NCBI GenBank assembly: GCA_041391665.1
Contig: JAWKNO010000001.1
Coordinates: forward strand, 1,116,001-1,180,000
Direction: 5' to 3'
DNA from: Bacteroidia bacterium
GTDB lineage: Bacteria > Bacteroidota > Bacteroidia > J057
Length of the DNA: 64,000 nt
Shown here: one piece after another, positions 11,178 through 20,828 of the stretch
Layout: the number at the start of each line of letters is the position of its first letter
How positions within the stretch are numbered: the stretch's first letter is position 1
Program-made: the position numbers and the translations under genes
Notes under the pieces: generated by a model
What the model saw: only the letters and a program-made list of their open reading frames with translations
What the model was told of the DNA's origin: nothing
Database searches by the model: none

Positions 11178-11185
11178 TAAATTTG
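11178..11185 (+). promoter_or_regulatory. Possible -7 box (TAnnTTTG) for the DinB-like gene
   Basis: TAAATTTG lies 57 nt before the DinB-like start and matches the Bacteroidota -7 consensus TAnnTTTG. I found no TTG at the expected distance upstream, so this is half of a promoter at best. Confidence 0.25.
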
Positions 11186-11241
11186 CTGCTAAATTACAAC
11201 GAATGAATAAATGGATTCATTACAAATGATGATTACTACAG

Positions 11242-11736
11242 ATGAAAGATTTAATTCTTAATGAAATTAGGCGCCGATTATTTGATGAAGGGATTCCGCG
11301 TGCAAAAAAATGCCTGAATTTATTAACAGAAGAAGAAATCTGGTACCGGCCCAATGAAAATAGCAATGCTATGGGCAATCTGATATTGCACCTCAACGGG
11401 AATGTCCGCCAATGGATCATCAGTGCATTAGGCGGTGAGTCAGACATCAGAGTGCGCCAGTCAGAGTTTGACGCGAGAGGCAATATAACCCGGGCGGAGC
11501 TGATGGCGATACTGGAAAATCTGGAAGCCGACCTTTGGCCGGTGTTGGATAATATTACGGAGGAAAAATTGGTGCAGACCTATCAGGTACAGGGGTACTC
11601 AGAGACAGGGATTGCCATTTTGATCCACGTAGTGGAGCATTTTTCCTATCATGTAGGACAGATGACCTATTTTGTGAAAGCGTTTAAGGACCTCGATACC
11701 GGCTATTATAAAGGACAGAACCTGGATGCGAAATAA
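11242..11736 (+). CDS. DinB/DUF1572-family protein
   Basis: 164 residues, a four-helix-bundle protein of the DinB/YfiT superfamily. The putative metal-binding histidines are in LILHLNGN (near residue 50) and in HVVEHFSYHVGQ (near residue 130), the usual spacing for this fold. Members include thiol (bacillithiol or mycothiol) S-transferases and many of unknown role; the substrate cannot be read from sequence. Its TAA directly abuts the stop of purB on the other strand, with no intervening base. Confidence 0.75.
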   Translation: MKDLILNEIRRRLFDEGIPRAKKCLNLLTEEEIWYRPNENSNAMGNLILHLNGNVRQWIISALGGESDIRVRQSEFDARGNITRAELMAILENLEADLWPVLDNITEEKLVQTYQVQGYSETGIAILIHVVEHFSYHVGQMTYFVKAFKDLDTGYYKGQNLDAK

Positions 11737-13098
11737 TTATTCCGCAGCGTTTCCCACATAATTTTCAGGTCTCAGGCGTATGAGTTCATCCTTGATATGA
11801 TCTGCGATGTCCAGATTTCTTACAAAAGCCTGCAGGGATTCTTCGGTAATGGCTTCATTTCCTCTGGTGAGATCGCGCAGCGCCTCATAAGGTTTGGGAT
11901 AACCTTCTCTTCTGAGAATGGTTTGTATGGCTTCTGCCAGTACGGCCCAATTGGCATTGAGGTCAGCGGCAATGGCTTCGGGGTTGACGAGCAGTTTGCC
12001 CAGCCCTTTAATTACCGCCTGGTGAGCGAGGAAGGCGTAGCCGATGCCCAGCCCGACGTTTCTCAGTACGGTAGAGTCTGTAAGGTCGCGTTGGAGCCTT
12101 GATACCGGAAGTTTGCGGCTGAGAAATTCGAGGATAGCGGTAGATAGTCCACAATTGCCTTCGGCATTTTCAAAGTCAATCGGATTGACTTTGTGCGGCA
12201 TCGCCGAGGAGCCAACTTCTCCGGCTTTGACCTTCTGTCTGAAATATTCCTGACTGATATACAGCCACATATCCTGACACAGATCCATAATGATCCCATT
12301 AATTCGTTTCAGGCAATCAAAAATGGCAGAAAGCCCGTCGTAGTGATCAATCTGTGTCGTAGGGTAGGAGCGGGAGAGCTGGAGCGACTGACTGACAAAA
12401 GTATCGGCAAAGTTTTGCCAGTTGATATGCGGATAGGCGATATAATGGGCGTTGAGATTACCCGTAGCACCGCCAAATTTTCCGGGTACGGGCAGTGCCT
12501 GGAGGGTTTCTTTTTGTACTTCCAGCCTGCGGGCAAAAACTGCAATTTCTTTGCCCAGGGTAGTCGGAGAGGCGGGTTGCCCGTGTGTGCGGGCGAGGAG
12601 AGGAATAGATTTCCAGGTCTGAGCAAAACGATGGAGTGTGGTTATGATTTCCTCCAGTTGAGGCAGGTAGGCTTGTTGGACAGAATCACGGATAGACATC
12701 GGAATGGCGGTGTTGTTGATATCCTGTGAAGTGAGTCCGAAGTGTACAAACTCCTGTTGTGCGATCAGCCTGGAGAAACCAGAATGATTGATTTTTTCCT
12801 TAATAAGGTATTCAACCGCCTTTACATCGTGGTTGGTGGTTTTTTCAATATCTTTGGCGCGCTGTGCATCTTCAAGGGAGAAATCATGATAGAGCGCGCG
12901 TAAAAACTGTATTTCTTCCTGGTCAAGCGGTTGAAGAGGCGAAATACCGGTTTGGTGGAGTGCGATAAGGTATTCGATTTCTACCCATACGCGGTAGCGG
13001 ATCAGGGCATATTCGGAGAAATAGGCATCGAGAACATCTATTTTACTTCTGTATCTGCCATCCAGGGGAGAAATTGCCGTAAGGGCATTCAAGTCCAT
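11737..13098 (-). CDS. purB: Adenylosuccinate lyase
   Basis: 453 residues of the fumarase/aspartase superfamily. PurB acts twice in purine synthesis, cleaving SAICAR and adenylosuccinate with release of fumarate. It begins LTAISPLDGRYRSKI, contains HFGLTSQDINNTA, THGQPASPTT, and the flexible signature loop GSSAMPHKVNPIDFENAEGN, matching the longer E. coli-like PurB type (about 456 residues) rather than the shorter Bacillus type. A complete, ordinary housekeeping gene. Confidence 0.96.
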   Translation of the reverse strand: MDLNALTAISPLDGRYRSKIDVLDAYFSEYALIRYRVWVEIEYLIALHQTGISPLQPLDQEEIQFLRALYHDFSLEDAQRAKDIEKTTNHDVKAVEYLIKEKINHSGFSRLIAQQEFVHFGLTSQDINNTAIPMSIRDSVQQAYLPQLEEIITTLHRFAQTWKSIPLLARTHGQPASPTTLGKEIAVFARRLEVQKETLQALPVPGKFGGATGNLNAHYIAYPHINWQNFADTFVSQSLQLSRSYPTTQIDHYDGLSAIFDCLKRINGIIMDLCQDMWLYISQEYFRQKVKAGEVGSSAMPHKVNPIDFENAEGNCGLSTAILEFLSRKLPVSRLQRDLTDSTVLRNVGLGIGYAFLAHQAVIKGLGKLLVNPEAIAADLNANWAVLAEAIQTILRREGYPKPYEALRDLTRGNEAITEESLQAFVRNLDIADHIKDELIRLRPENYVGNAAE

Positions 13099-13155
13099 GA
13101 TATTGATTTTAGGAAAAGGCCAAAACTACACCGAATATGCCATTTCCCCAAAAGA

Positions 13156-13728
13156 TCATCTAGCGCCTAATTCATTTTTAGTTTGAATGAAAGAGAAAGA
13201 TTGAGTAACATCATCGACCCATTCGATTTCGTTGCAGTAGCCTTTGTAAGGCATCCAGAATACAAGTTGGAAGAAATAATTTTCATTCTCATACACAGCG
13301 ATCCGGTAGAAAAGCTCAATGGACTCCTGTTCAAGTTTGCTGGCGACATAATAATCTCCGGATTTTACCACAATGCCACCGGGGAGCTTCAGTTCCTGGT
13401 CTGACTCAATTTGAAAGGAGTCTGCTTTTTCCAGTACTGTTCCTTCCACAAATTCATAATAACCTTTGAGTTTGAGACGTTTACGTTTTATATCTCCAAG
13501 ATTTTGTTTGGCATCTTCAATTCCGAGGAGGTAGAAGTTTTGAATGGTATCATAGTACTGCAGGCTTGCATAAGCGTGCATATCGTAGCCAGGTTGCAGA
13601 TTAGCAGGGATTACCACCTGGTAAAGGCTGTCAATAGGAATCGTGTGGTGCTGGACCGGGGAAACCGACTTGTTGCAGGATAGGAGAATCAAAGTCGGTA
13701 ATAGAGCAATGTAAACGTAAACATTCAC
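13156..13728 (-). CDS. Putative lipoprotein, function unknown
   Basis: 190 residues from a GTG start (no ATG is available before the signal sequence). The N-terminus MNVYVYIALLPTLILLSCNK ends in a lipobox (LLSC), so it is probably a lipid-anchored envelope protein. The body is mixed alpha/beta with no recognised motif; EIEWVDDVTQSFSFIQTK near the end resembles the tail of small lipoproteins that adopt a PsbP/Mog1-like or similar fold, which is only a hint. It follows purB at 57 nt (upstream on the minus strand). Confidence 0.6.
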   Translation of the reverse strand: MNVYVYIALLPTLILLSCNKSVSPVQHHTIPIDSLYQVVIPANLQPGYDMHAYASLQYYDTIQNFYLLGIEDAKQNLGDIKRKRLKLKGYYEFVEGTVLEKADSFQIESDQELKLPGGIVVKSGDYYVASKLEQESIELFYRIAVYENENYFFQLVFWMPYKGYCNEIEWVDDVTQSFSFIQTKNELGAR

Positions 13729-14023
13729 GCAGGCAATTTAAGTGAATTTGATCAAAAATTTATCTGTTCGAATGTAATTTCTGGTACGAGATTGGCGTAA
13801 ATAATCAGGGTATTTTATGTTTTTTGGGTTAATATACTACTATTCAGACACTTATATAGCCAGATCACAACACAATACCGTAATATTTCGTTCAGTATCC
13901 ATACATTGCCGGAAGATAATGTTTGAATTTTCTTTCAAAAGGCAAAAACAGTATATTTACAAAGGTTCAGTTTGGGTAAAAAATGTACCGGGCTGAAAGG
14001 TAAGTGAGGTAATTTTAATTAGA
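13729..14023. other. Divergent intergenic region without a visible gene
   Basis: This 295-nt AT-rich spacer separates the minus-strand lipoprotein gene from the plus-strand coiled-coil protein gene and must hold both promoters. I found no exact TTG-N17-23-TAnnTTTG match, no stable hairpin and no small coding sequence that looks real. Confidence 0.5.
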
Positions 14024-15688
14024 ATGAGAAAAATAACGCTGCCGGAAGAGAAGCTAAATGAACTTGCTCAGCAAATCAGTGAGCGGATGTTGTCCAACCA
14101 TTTTTTTGAGAAGGGCGTGATCCGTGGCGAGGAGCTGAAGGGCTTTTCAGACCATTCACAAATCAATAAATTTTTATTGTTTCAAGTTTTTCAGGTTTGG
14201 GATATGCAGATAGCCAAACTGAAGCACCCGTATTTTGATTTTGATCAGGCGGATATTCAGGATAGCCTGAAAGGCCTCAAGAATAAGCTTTCTCAGCATA
14301 TTCGTATTAGTGAGGAGGATTTTAAACCCATGCTCAAGCGAGCGGTTTACAACAACCTGCGCCTGATCCTCGATCCCCGCGAAGCACTCACAAACTTTTT
14401 CTTTAATCAGGGCGATAAAATTCCATTGGAATTATACCTGCGTTATTCTCAATTTTTTTCCGATCTGGGTTTTATTGTCAGCAGTCTTCTGAAATACTAT
14501 CAGAAAAATAATATAGACACGGTTGAAAAAGATGTCTATTTCCTGAAAATGGAAAAAGTGATTGAAGTCTATGACAAAAAGAGTGAAAAAGACTTCGATG
14601 CTTACCGTTCAGAGTTGTTTGAAAGTCTTTCCGGTCTGAAACTTTCGTCTATTGTAGAAGAAATTGAAGCCAAACTTCGCAGTGCAGAAGAGGCAAAACG
14701 GAAAGAGGAGGAAGAAGCCCGCCGTAAAGAGGAGGAGGCCATCAGACAGGCAGAAGAAGCCAAACGTAAAGAGGAAGAAGCGCGTCGCAGAGAAGAAGAA
14801 GAGCGCAAGCGCCGTGAGGAAGAAGCCCGCCGCAAAAAAGAGGAAGAAGCCAAAAAATCCAGCTTTTTTGATTCTATAGGAGAAGACGATTCCTTTGAAC
14901 TTGACCTCGATGATGAAGATATTATCGTTTCTGTACCCGAAGTGAAAACGGTAGTAGAAGAAACCCCTGCTGTGAAAGAAACACCAGTGGTTGCCGAAAC
15001 GCCGCCGGTAGTTGAAGAAGTGGTAGAAAAAGAAGTTGTTGCAGAAGTTTCTGCTCCGGTAGATGCCGTCATGGCAGATGAAGTGGACACCGATGAGTTT
15101 TTGGAAATGGCTGCAGTATTAGATCAGCCTGAGGAAACGCAGCCGGAAGTTGTCGAAAAATCTGACTTTTCATCTGCCGTTGTGGAAGAAGTACTCGAAA
15201 TGGTAGAGGAAAAAGAAAAGCCGGTTACCCGTGTAGTTGATGTACCAGTCAACGAAAAACCAACTGAGCCCGTCGCTACTCCCAAAAAAGAGTCAACGAT
15301 GTCTTTTCTGGATCGTTTCCTGACTGAAAAGGAAAATGGAAAAGCACCGGAAGTGAAAGTGGATAAGCCTACGTCAATCCTTGACAAAATTCACGAGAAT
15401 GCTACAAAAACCACGGGAGATTCGCCTAAGCAGGTTCTTGATAAACTCAACGGCAGCCGTAAGATCAAGCTGGACGAGATTCCGATTCACAAACAATACC
15501 AATATGTTCAGAAGGTATTTGATGGAAATAATGTTCGTTTCCGGATTATTGTGGACAAAGTAAACAACGCAAAAAACAGTGAAGAAGTGGAAGATATCCT
15601 GGACAAATTTGTTTTCAACAACGAAACAATCGACCGGGAAGATATTGTGGTAGCAGAATTTATCAGCCTGCTGCGCAACCGGTTCTGA
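14024..15688 (+). CDS. Charged coiled-coil protein, function unknown
   Basis: 554 residues in three parts. Residues 1-215 are a globular, mostly helical domain (MRKITLPEEKLNELAQQISERML...). Residues about 216-285 are an uninterrupted Glu/Lys/Arg helix built on repeats such as AEEAKRKEEEEARRKEEE, predicted as a long single helix or coiled coil. Residues about 290-470 are acidic and low in complexity (VVEETPAVKETPVVAETPPVVEE), and a compact C-terminal domain of about 85 residues follows (KLDEIPIHKQYQYVQKVFDGNN...). No signal peptide or membrane segment, so probably cytosolic. A scaffold role fits the layout but is inference. Confidence 0.7.
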   Translation: MRKITLPEEKLNELAQQISERMLSNHFFEKGVIRGEELKGFSDHSQINKFLLFQVFQVWDMQIAKLKHPYFDFDQADIQDSLKGLKNKLSQHIRISEEDFKPMLKRAVYNNLRLILDPREALTNFFFNQGDKIPLELYLRYSQFFSDLGFIVSSLLKYYQKNNIDTVEKDVYFLKMEKVIEVYDKKSEKDFDAYRSELFESLSGLKLSSIVEEIEAKLRSAEEAKRKEEEEARRKEEEAIRQAEEAKRKEEEARRREEEERKRREEEARRKKEEEAKKSSFFDSIGEDDSFELDLDDEDIIVSVPEVKTVVEETPAVKETPVVAETPPVVEEVVEKEVVAEVSAPVDAVMADEVDTDEFLEMAAVLDQPEETQPEVVEKSDFSSAVVEEVLEMVEEKEKPVTRVVDVPVNEKPTEPVATPKKESTMSFLDRFLTEKENGKAPEVKVDKPTSILDKIHENATKTTGDSPKQVLDKLNGSRKIKLDEIPIHKQYQYVQKVFDGNNVRFRIIVDKVNNAKNSEEVEDILDKFVFNNETIDREDIVVAEFISLLRNRF

Positions 15689-15700
15689 CATGGGCTTTAT

Positions 15701-15744
15701 AAAAAAAATGGCGCGGATGTAATTACATCCGCGCCATTTTTTTT
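15701..15744. terminator. Perfect 44-nt palindrome, bidirectional terminator
   Basis: A perfectly self-complementary 44-base stretch: eight A, then TGGCGCGGATGTAA, its exact reverse complement, and eight T. It forms a GC-rich stem with A and T flanks on both sides and lies between two converging genes (stops at 15688 and 15757). This is the ideal form of an intrinsic terminator working in both directions. Confidence 0.92.
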
Positions 15745-15756
15745 GCCCTGACAGTT

Positions 15757-17022
15757 CTAATTGCTTTTCAATTTTGACAAAGCCATTTCCAGTTTTTGAA
15801 AAATGACCGGTATGTCTTCCATATTTGCTGTACCTACCGAGAGCCGGTGCCAGAGAGAGGTTTCTTCCAACCCAAAGGCATAAAAAGGAACCATAGCCAC
15901 ACCTGCTTCATTCAGGAGGTATTGATACACCTGTCTTCCAGTCTGAAGCGGTGTTCCTGTCGGAGTATGGAAACCGCGAAGGTCAATTTTTACGGTAAGG
16001 TATAAAGCTGCGCGTGGGCTTATGACATCCACCGGATATCCTTTAGCCTTAAGGTTAGAGAAACCCTGATAAAAACCTTTCAGCCTGCGATTAAGTTTTT
16101 CCCTGAAATCGTGGAGATACTGGTTGACATTCTCGTCTTTTCCGAGATAATCTGCGACAGCATGCTGCAGCGGGTGTGACGGCCATGAGCCAATATGAGC
16201 GAGCAACAACTTCATTTTACCAATGACATCAGCAGGTCCAAATGCCCAGCCCATACGAAGACCTGTGGCAGCGTAGGCTTTAGACAGCCCGTCAATATAG
16301 ATTGTATAGGGCCTCATTTCAGGTAAAATTGATACCGGATCGAGATGTCGTGTATTGTCATAAGTCAGGCTTCTGTATATCTGGTCATAGAGAATATACA
16401 AGGGTTTTCCTTCGGGCCCTCTGCGCTGATTTTCAGCTAATACGAGTTTGCATATATCTGAGAGTTGCGCCTCACTGAAAACGGTTCCTGCGGGATTCAG
16501 CGGAGAGCAGAGAGCGAGCATGCCAGCCTGCTGGATATGAGGTTCCAGGATTTGTGCCGTTGGTAAAAAGTTGTCTTCCGGATTAGTAGCAAGTGCCAGT
16601 CCGTTGGCCTGGGCGATATGCGAGTAAAAGTGATTGTTCCACGAAGGAACCGGATAAATAATCTTTTCCCCCGGATTGAGCAGGGTAAGGTAAGCCGCGT
16701 AGATCAGCGGTCTTGCACCAGAAGACACGAGATAATCATTTGCTGGGTAGTCTAGTCCTTGCTGTTTGAGCGTATAGGTCGAAATGGCATTCCTCAGTCC
16801 TGCAATGCCATTGGCTGCAGGGTATTGGGTATGATTTTGCGCATAAGCTACTGCAACCGCATCTTTAAGCTCCTGCGGAACCGGGAAAATCCCCGGATCA
16901 AAATCTCCGATGGTCAGGTCAAAAATTTGTTCACCAGCGCGAAGTTTCTGGCGAATCTGGTCTGACAATTCCAGTATCTGAGAGCCGATGAGGTTTTCGG
17001 CCATTTTATTTACACGGGCCAT
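15757..17022 (-). CDS. PLP-dependent aminotransferase, class I/II
   Basis: 421 residues of fold-type I aminotransferase. The PLP-binding lysine is in GLSKAYAATGLRMGW, and CSPLNPAGTV (the NPxG/T motif) and DQIYRSLTYD (the aspartate facing the pyridine nitrogen) are present. The C-terminal arginine region RLSVGTANMEDIP matches the substrate carboxylate-binding motif of aspartate-type aminotransferases. The likely substrate is an aspartate or aromatic amino acid, but the sequence does not decide it. Starts at ATG 17022. Confidence 0.88.
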   Translation of the reverse strand: MARVNKMAENLIGSQILELSDQIRQKLRAGEQIFDLTIGDFDPGIFPVPQELKDAVAVAYAQNHTQYPAANGIAGLRNAISTYTLKQQGLDYPANDYLVSSGARPLIYAAYLTLLNPGEKIIYPVPSWNNHFYSHIAQANGLALATNPEDNFLPTAQILEPHIQQAGMLALCSPLNPAGTVFSEAQLSDICKLVLAENQRRGPEGKPLYILYDQIYRSLTYDNTRHLDPVSILPEMRPYTIYIDGLSKAYAATGLRMGWAFGPADVIGKMKLLLAHIGSWPSHPLQHAVADYLGKDENVNQYLHDFREKLNRRLKGFYQGFSNLKAKGYPVDVISPRAALYLTVKIDLRGFHTPTGTPLQTGRQVYQYLLNEAGVAMVPFYAFGLEETSLWHRLSVGTANMEDIPVIFQKLEMALSKLKSN

Positions 17023-17108
17023 AATCGTTTAGATATGATTGTACCAATGGTAAAAATTTCGAATTTTTGTTATTCTATTTCTTGATGAATTCAGTAAATT
17101 TTTGTAAA

Positions 17109-17130
17109 TTTACCCCGTTAACGGGGTAAA
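17109..17130. terminator. 22-nt perfect palindrome downstream of the lipoprotein gene
   Basis: TTTACCCCGTT followed by its exact reverse complement. It lies 37 nt past the stop of the minus-strand lipoprotein gene and 86 nt upstream of the aminotransferase start. With no loop-sized gap and only a weak T-rich tail, it could be a terminator, a dimeric operator for the aminotransferase, or both. Confidence 0.45.
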
Positions 17131-17167
17131 GTCAGCCATTCTACCTCACTTTCGCTGGCTAAATTCG

Positions 17168-18607
17168 CTACCACACAAACTCTCCATTCAATACAAAATC
17201 CATAAACTTCCTGATTGCTGCCGGATCTTTCTGTAGTTTGTGCAACTCCACAGACACAAAAACCTGGTTGGTTTTTCCATTGGTATAGGTGGTTTTTGCT
17301 GCGATCACATTGGGGCCCGTCCATCCGCCGGTTGTTACCATATTGGCAGTCAGAAGACTGTTGGCGGGATCTTTGGGGTAAAAGGGATCCGCACCGGTGA
17401 TGAACGTGGAACAAATCAGCGGATCAATCACTGAGCTAAAGTTCGCTGTCGGATACACTACGCTGTCAATCGGAATACGCGCCTGTCCGGAGGATGTGGA
17501 CAAACTATCCATGGGCGAAAAACTGAAAATCGGAGAAATATTCGCTGTTTCAGGATCTGTGAAAGACCCTGGAAATCGCGCCGTAAAAAATATTTTTCCG
17601 CCCTGATTGAGGTATAACTGAACCTGATTAGCTGCTACTTCTATCAACATTTGCTGGCCGAAGGCTGAAAGTTGAGTTCCGTCTGAATACCAGAACACTT
17701 TGTCATACAAACCCAACATAAACCCAAATGTCGGATCCCAGAAAGGCGGAATATTATCCCTGATACTGAGATAATCGTAGCCTGGATATAGTTGTGCCAA
17801 TAATGGAAAATAGGTATTGTCTGCGTTGGGATCGGTATGGTCGTCGATGACCAGCAGATCACTTTTTTTCTCACGCACAAAAAATGGCCGTGTAGAGTCA
17901 ATCGCGCTAAATGCTCCCGCGATGTCCCGCACACGAATATACATGCGGTTTGAAGCTCCAACCTGCAATCCCTCCACAGGAAAGGGTAAAATGCTTTGTT
18001 TCTGTCCGCTGAAATAATGTGCAGCCTGAGAACCGTCCTGCTCAGGTGCGTCCGGAATAAAAGTGGCAAAACTTTCCCGCCGGTCAATGCCATACCATTC
18101 GCCCTGATTAATACGGATAAAAATGGAGTCGAGGGTTTCTGCTCCGTCCAGATCTTCTACACTCCAAAGTACAGACCAGACGGAAAAAACTGTGTCAGGT
18201 ATTGCATTGAGTGTATCAAAAACAGCAACAGGAGTGGTGTTTTTGATGGGAATAACCAGCTCTGCCGGTGTAGGATCTGTCAGATCCAGATTGTCAATGG
18301 CTCTGACGGCGAAGACAATATTATTGGTGTCAGAACCGAAGTTAATATCAAAACGAAAAACGCTGTCTGTCCGGACGGTGAAAAACCAGTCAGAGTTGTT
18401 AATGGAAAATTCGTATCCTTTAACATATCCGTCCTGATCTTCCCCCGACCAATGCAGTCTGACCACACTATTCAGACGCTGGTCGCCCGATACATTGATG
18501 CTTTCAACAAAAATGCTGGTTTCGGGAGAAAGGTTTTCCAGCTTTTCTCCCGGATCACAGGCGAACAGCAGAAATAGGGCAAAACAAACAAACAGACAGC
18601 GTTTCAT
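17168..18607 (-). CDS. Large lipoprotein with immunoglobulin-like repeats
   Basis: 479 residues. The signal MKRCLFVCFALFLLFAC ends in a lipobox cysteine, so it is probably lipid-anchored. Residues 25-220 contain two Ig/FnIII-like units (VVRLHWSGEDQDGYVKGYEFSINN; FSVWSVLWSVEDLDGAETLDSIFIRIN), and the rest has a Rossmann-like LLVIDDHTD...YFPLLAQLYPGYDYL...KVFWYSDG pattern. Third gene of a minus-strand block behind two T9SS-exported proteins (22 nt from the preceding gene), so it probably works with them at the surface. Function unknown. Confidence 0.72.
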   Translation of the reverse strand: MKRCLFVCFALFLLFACDPGEKLENLSPETSIFVESINVSGDQRLNSVVRLHWSGEDQDGYVKGYEFSINNSDWFFTVRTDSVFRFDINFGSDTNNIVFAVRAIDNLDLTDPTPAELVIPIKNTTPVAVFDTLNAIPDTVFSVWSVLWSVEDLDGAETLDSIFIRINQGEWYGIDRRESFATFIPDAPEQDGSQAAHYFSGQKQSILPFPVEGLQVGASNRMYIRVRDIAGAFSAIDSTRPFFVREKKSDLLVIDDHTDPNADNTYFPLLAQLYPGYDYLSIRDNIPPFWDPTFGFMLGLYDKVFWYSDGTQLSAFGQQMLIEVAANQVQLYLNQGGKIFFTARFPGSFTDPETANISPIFSFSPMDSLSTSSGQARIPIDSVVYPTANFSSVIDPLICSTFITGADPFYPKDPANSLLTANMVTTGGWTGPNVIAAKTTYTNGKTNQVFVSVELHKLQKDPAAIRKFMDFVLNGEFVW

Positions 18608-18628
18608 GTATTCAATCAGCTTTTACGA

Positions 18629-20800
18629 TTAATGAATCACGACGATTTTTTTTCTTTCAATCAGCGTGCCTTCCACTTCCACAGCCAGAAAATAATTTCC
18701 GTTTGTGAGATGGGAAACAGGAATAGAAGCAACTCCTGAGAGTCCCTGTATTTTTTCAGTTCCGACCACCCGGCCCATCATATCAAAAATGTGCAGCGTT
18801 CCTGTTACCATTTTGGGGAATGTATATTCAACAACTACATTTTCTGAGGCAGGAACAGGATATGCGCGTATAATTGTGCCTGCGAGATCGTCTGCGATAC
18901 CGGTTACCCCTCCCGGGCAGTTCGCTCCGCTGAATGCTTCGGCATCATCGTTGTTTCTGGGCAGAACTTTCATGGCACTGAAACTATAATACATGATACC
19001 CGTCAGACTGGCCATTGTATCGCCAGACGAAACAATACATACGGGCAGATTGGGATCCATAGTACCGGAGTTGGTGATCCAGGTTGAATCATTGATATAA
19101 GAAAAAGAGAGTGAACTGAAAGCACTGGTATTCACACGACCAGCCAATACACGACAACCTGAGAGTGGATCAAAGGGATTGGTTCCTACGCGGTATTCTG
19201 CGAAATTATTGCTGGGGCCGTCTGCATTGGCATCTACAACATAAATATTACCTCCCGCGGGATTTTTCAGTTTCACGAGCATACATTCATAGGGTTCCGT
19301 TGTGGCAACATCATAAGTGGAGAAATCGTCGGGGTTAATTTCTACCGGATCGGGAATAGCATTGCCCTGACTCAGTACGTTCACCTCAATAATATTCCCG
19401 AGACGGGTAAGACCGAAGTTGGTCACATCCTGAACCACACCTTTTGCGCGAACTTTGTCGCCGCGTTTCAGTGTGGCCAGCGTTGCGTTTCCGGTCAGCG
19501 CGAGGGCACCCCATGTGGTTTTCCCTTCCTGCTGGATATATACATACCCCAGGTCTTTGGGATCAGCAGTTGCCGTTACAACCCCTTCAACAGTTACTTC
19601 CAGTCCGTCATAACCTGAGCGGCCGCTGGAATAAATGGTGTATTGCACATCGTAAATGGTCGTACCATTTTCCCGCACCACAAAGAAATAAGGCGCTGAA
19701 GTATTGGATACCGGACTGGTTGTGGTAAAACTACTGTCATCCGTTGCGCTTAGGTAGTATTTGACGATATCACCTTCGCTGTAAGCGGTATTTGGAATAG
19801 CTGCACTATAGGTACTGCCGGTAGCTGTCATAGGAATTTCGAGGAAATTATTATTAGCTTCTCCTACTGCATAAAACAGGGAAACAGAAACCACATTACC
19901 GTCAGGATCAACTACAGATGCGGATATATTGGCATCTTCGGATGGTTTGGGGGTAATCGGGTTGCGGGTAACCGCAGAAATCAACGGTGCAGAAACCCCT
20001 ACTTCATAATCACTGGGTTCAAATGGATCAATTTCATACCCCAGAAGCGTTCCGCTGTTGGTAGGAAAACAACCATTGGGGAAACCGTGAAGCACGACAC
20101 CCCGGATAAAATTGTATTTAGAACCAACGACTGGAGGTACAAATATACCACCGCCACTCGGCTTGCGCTGAGCAAGGAAGCGGTCTGAAATGGTGACCAG
20201 ATTGCCATTGGCATCTTCCACATCAAAGCTCACCCGCTCTACACCCGAAGCTGTGAAGTTGTCAACAGAAACTACTGTCACATTCGTAATTTCTACATAA
20301 GTACCTTCATATTGCTCGCCTGTCTGGGGAATGTTGACTTTCTGATTGTCGTTCAGGTCGCCGATATCGACAGTCTGATATGTGACCGGGCGGCCAAAGG
20401 TGATCACCTGAATTTCCAGGGGTATGATCTCGGTCTCTCCCCGAAACTGGTCAATTTTGCCTTTAACAAGTATCGAATCACCAGCAGCCAGATCCAGCAC
20501 ATCTGTGCCTGGTACGGGGGTAGGAACGCCTGTCGTAAAAATATCGAGACCTGAAAAGGGCCCGGTGCCACTCTGTATCCATACATTTCGGCCTCCGGCA
20601 GCCTGTGCAAGCCCACCATCCATCATGACAGTACCATAGACATATACAGTATCTCCGTGGTAGGCGGAAGTATCGTTACATGAAGCAAGATCCGGTTGTG
20701 AGACAAACTGGATTTGCTGGATGGTAAGTGTGTCGTACTGGGCTTTTGCTGTCCAGCTAAAACAAATGGCCAATAACGCCAGCGTAAGTTTTTTCATCAT
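18629..20800 (-). CDS. Secreted protein with a T9SS type A sorting domain
   Basis: 723 residues. Signal peptide MMKKLTLALLAICFSWTAKA-Q. Residues about 30-260 look like OB-fold-type units (GDTVYVYGTVMMDGG, GDSILVKGKIDQFRGETEIIPLEIQVI), residues 270-375 an Ig-like domain (ISAVTRNPITPKPSEDANISASVVDPDGNV), and residues 380-500 a further OB-like unit (GLEVTVEGVVTA...RGDKVRAKGVVQDV). The last about 80 residues (YPVPASENVVVEY...HIFDMMGRVV...GNYFLAVEVEGTLIERKKIVVI) are a type A type IX secretion sorting domain. Middle gene of a three-gene exported block. Probably a surface or secreted binding protein. Confidence 0.85.
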   Translation of the reverse strand: MMKKLTLALLAICFSWTAKAQYDTLTIQQIQFVSQPDLASCNDTSAYHGDTVYVYGTVMMDGGLAQAAGGRNVWIQSGTGPFSGLDIFTTGVPTPVPGTDVLDLAAGDSILVKGKIDQFRGETEIIPLEIQVITFGRPVTYQTVDIGDLNDNQKVNIPQTGEQYEGTYVEITNVTVVSVDNFTASGVERVSFDVEDANGNLVTISDRFLAQRKPSGGGIFVPPVVGSKYNFIRGVVLHGFPNGCFPTNSGTLLGYEIDPFEPSDYEVGVSAPLISAVTRNPITPKPSEDANISASVVDPDGNVVSVSLFYAVGEANNNFLEIPMTATGSTYSAAIPNTAYSEGDIVKYYLSATDDSSFTTTSPVSNTSAPYFFVVRENGTTIYDVQYTIYSSGRSGYDGLEVTVEGVVTATADPKDLGYVYIQQEGKTTWGALALTGNATLATLKRGDKVRAKGVVQDVTNFGLTRLGNIIEVNVLSQGNAIPDPVEINPDDFSTYDVATTEPYECMLVKLKNPAGGNIYVVDANADGPSNNFAEYRVGTNPFDPLSGCRVLAGRVNTSAFSSLSFSYINDSTWITNSGTMDPNLPVCIVSSGDTMASLTGIMYYSFSAMKVLPRNNDDAEAFSGANCPGGVTGIADDLAGTIIRAYPVPASENVVVEYTFPKMVTGTLHIFDMMGRVVGTEKIQGLSGVASIPVSHLTNGNYFLAVEVEGTLIERKKIVVIH

Positions 20801-20828
20801 AATTAAAGGTTTTGGTTTAAAGGATTTT

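Noticed and set aside
14602..15090. A Ser-rich minus-strand reading frame of 162 codons
   Set aside because: It is the reverse of the Glu/Lys/Arg repeat of the coiled-coil gene, which gives Ser-rich antisense frames.
17109..17130. Integron attC site
   Set aside because: Too short, lacks the paired L and R boxes and integrase gene.
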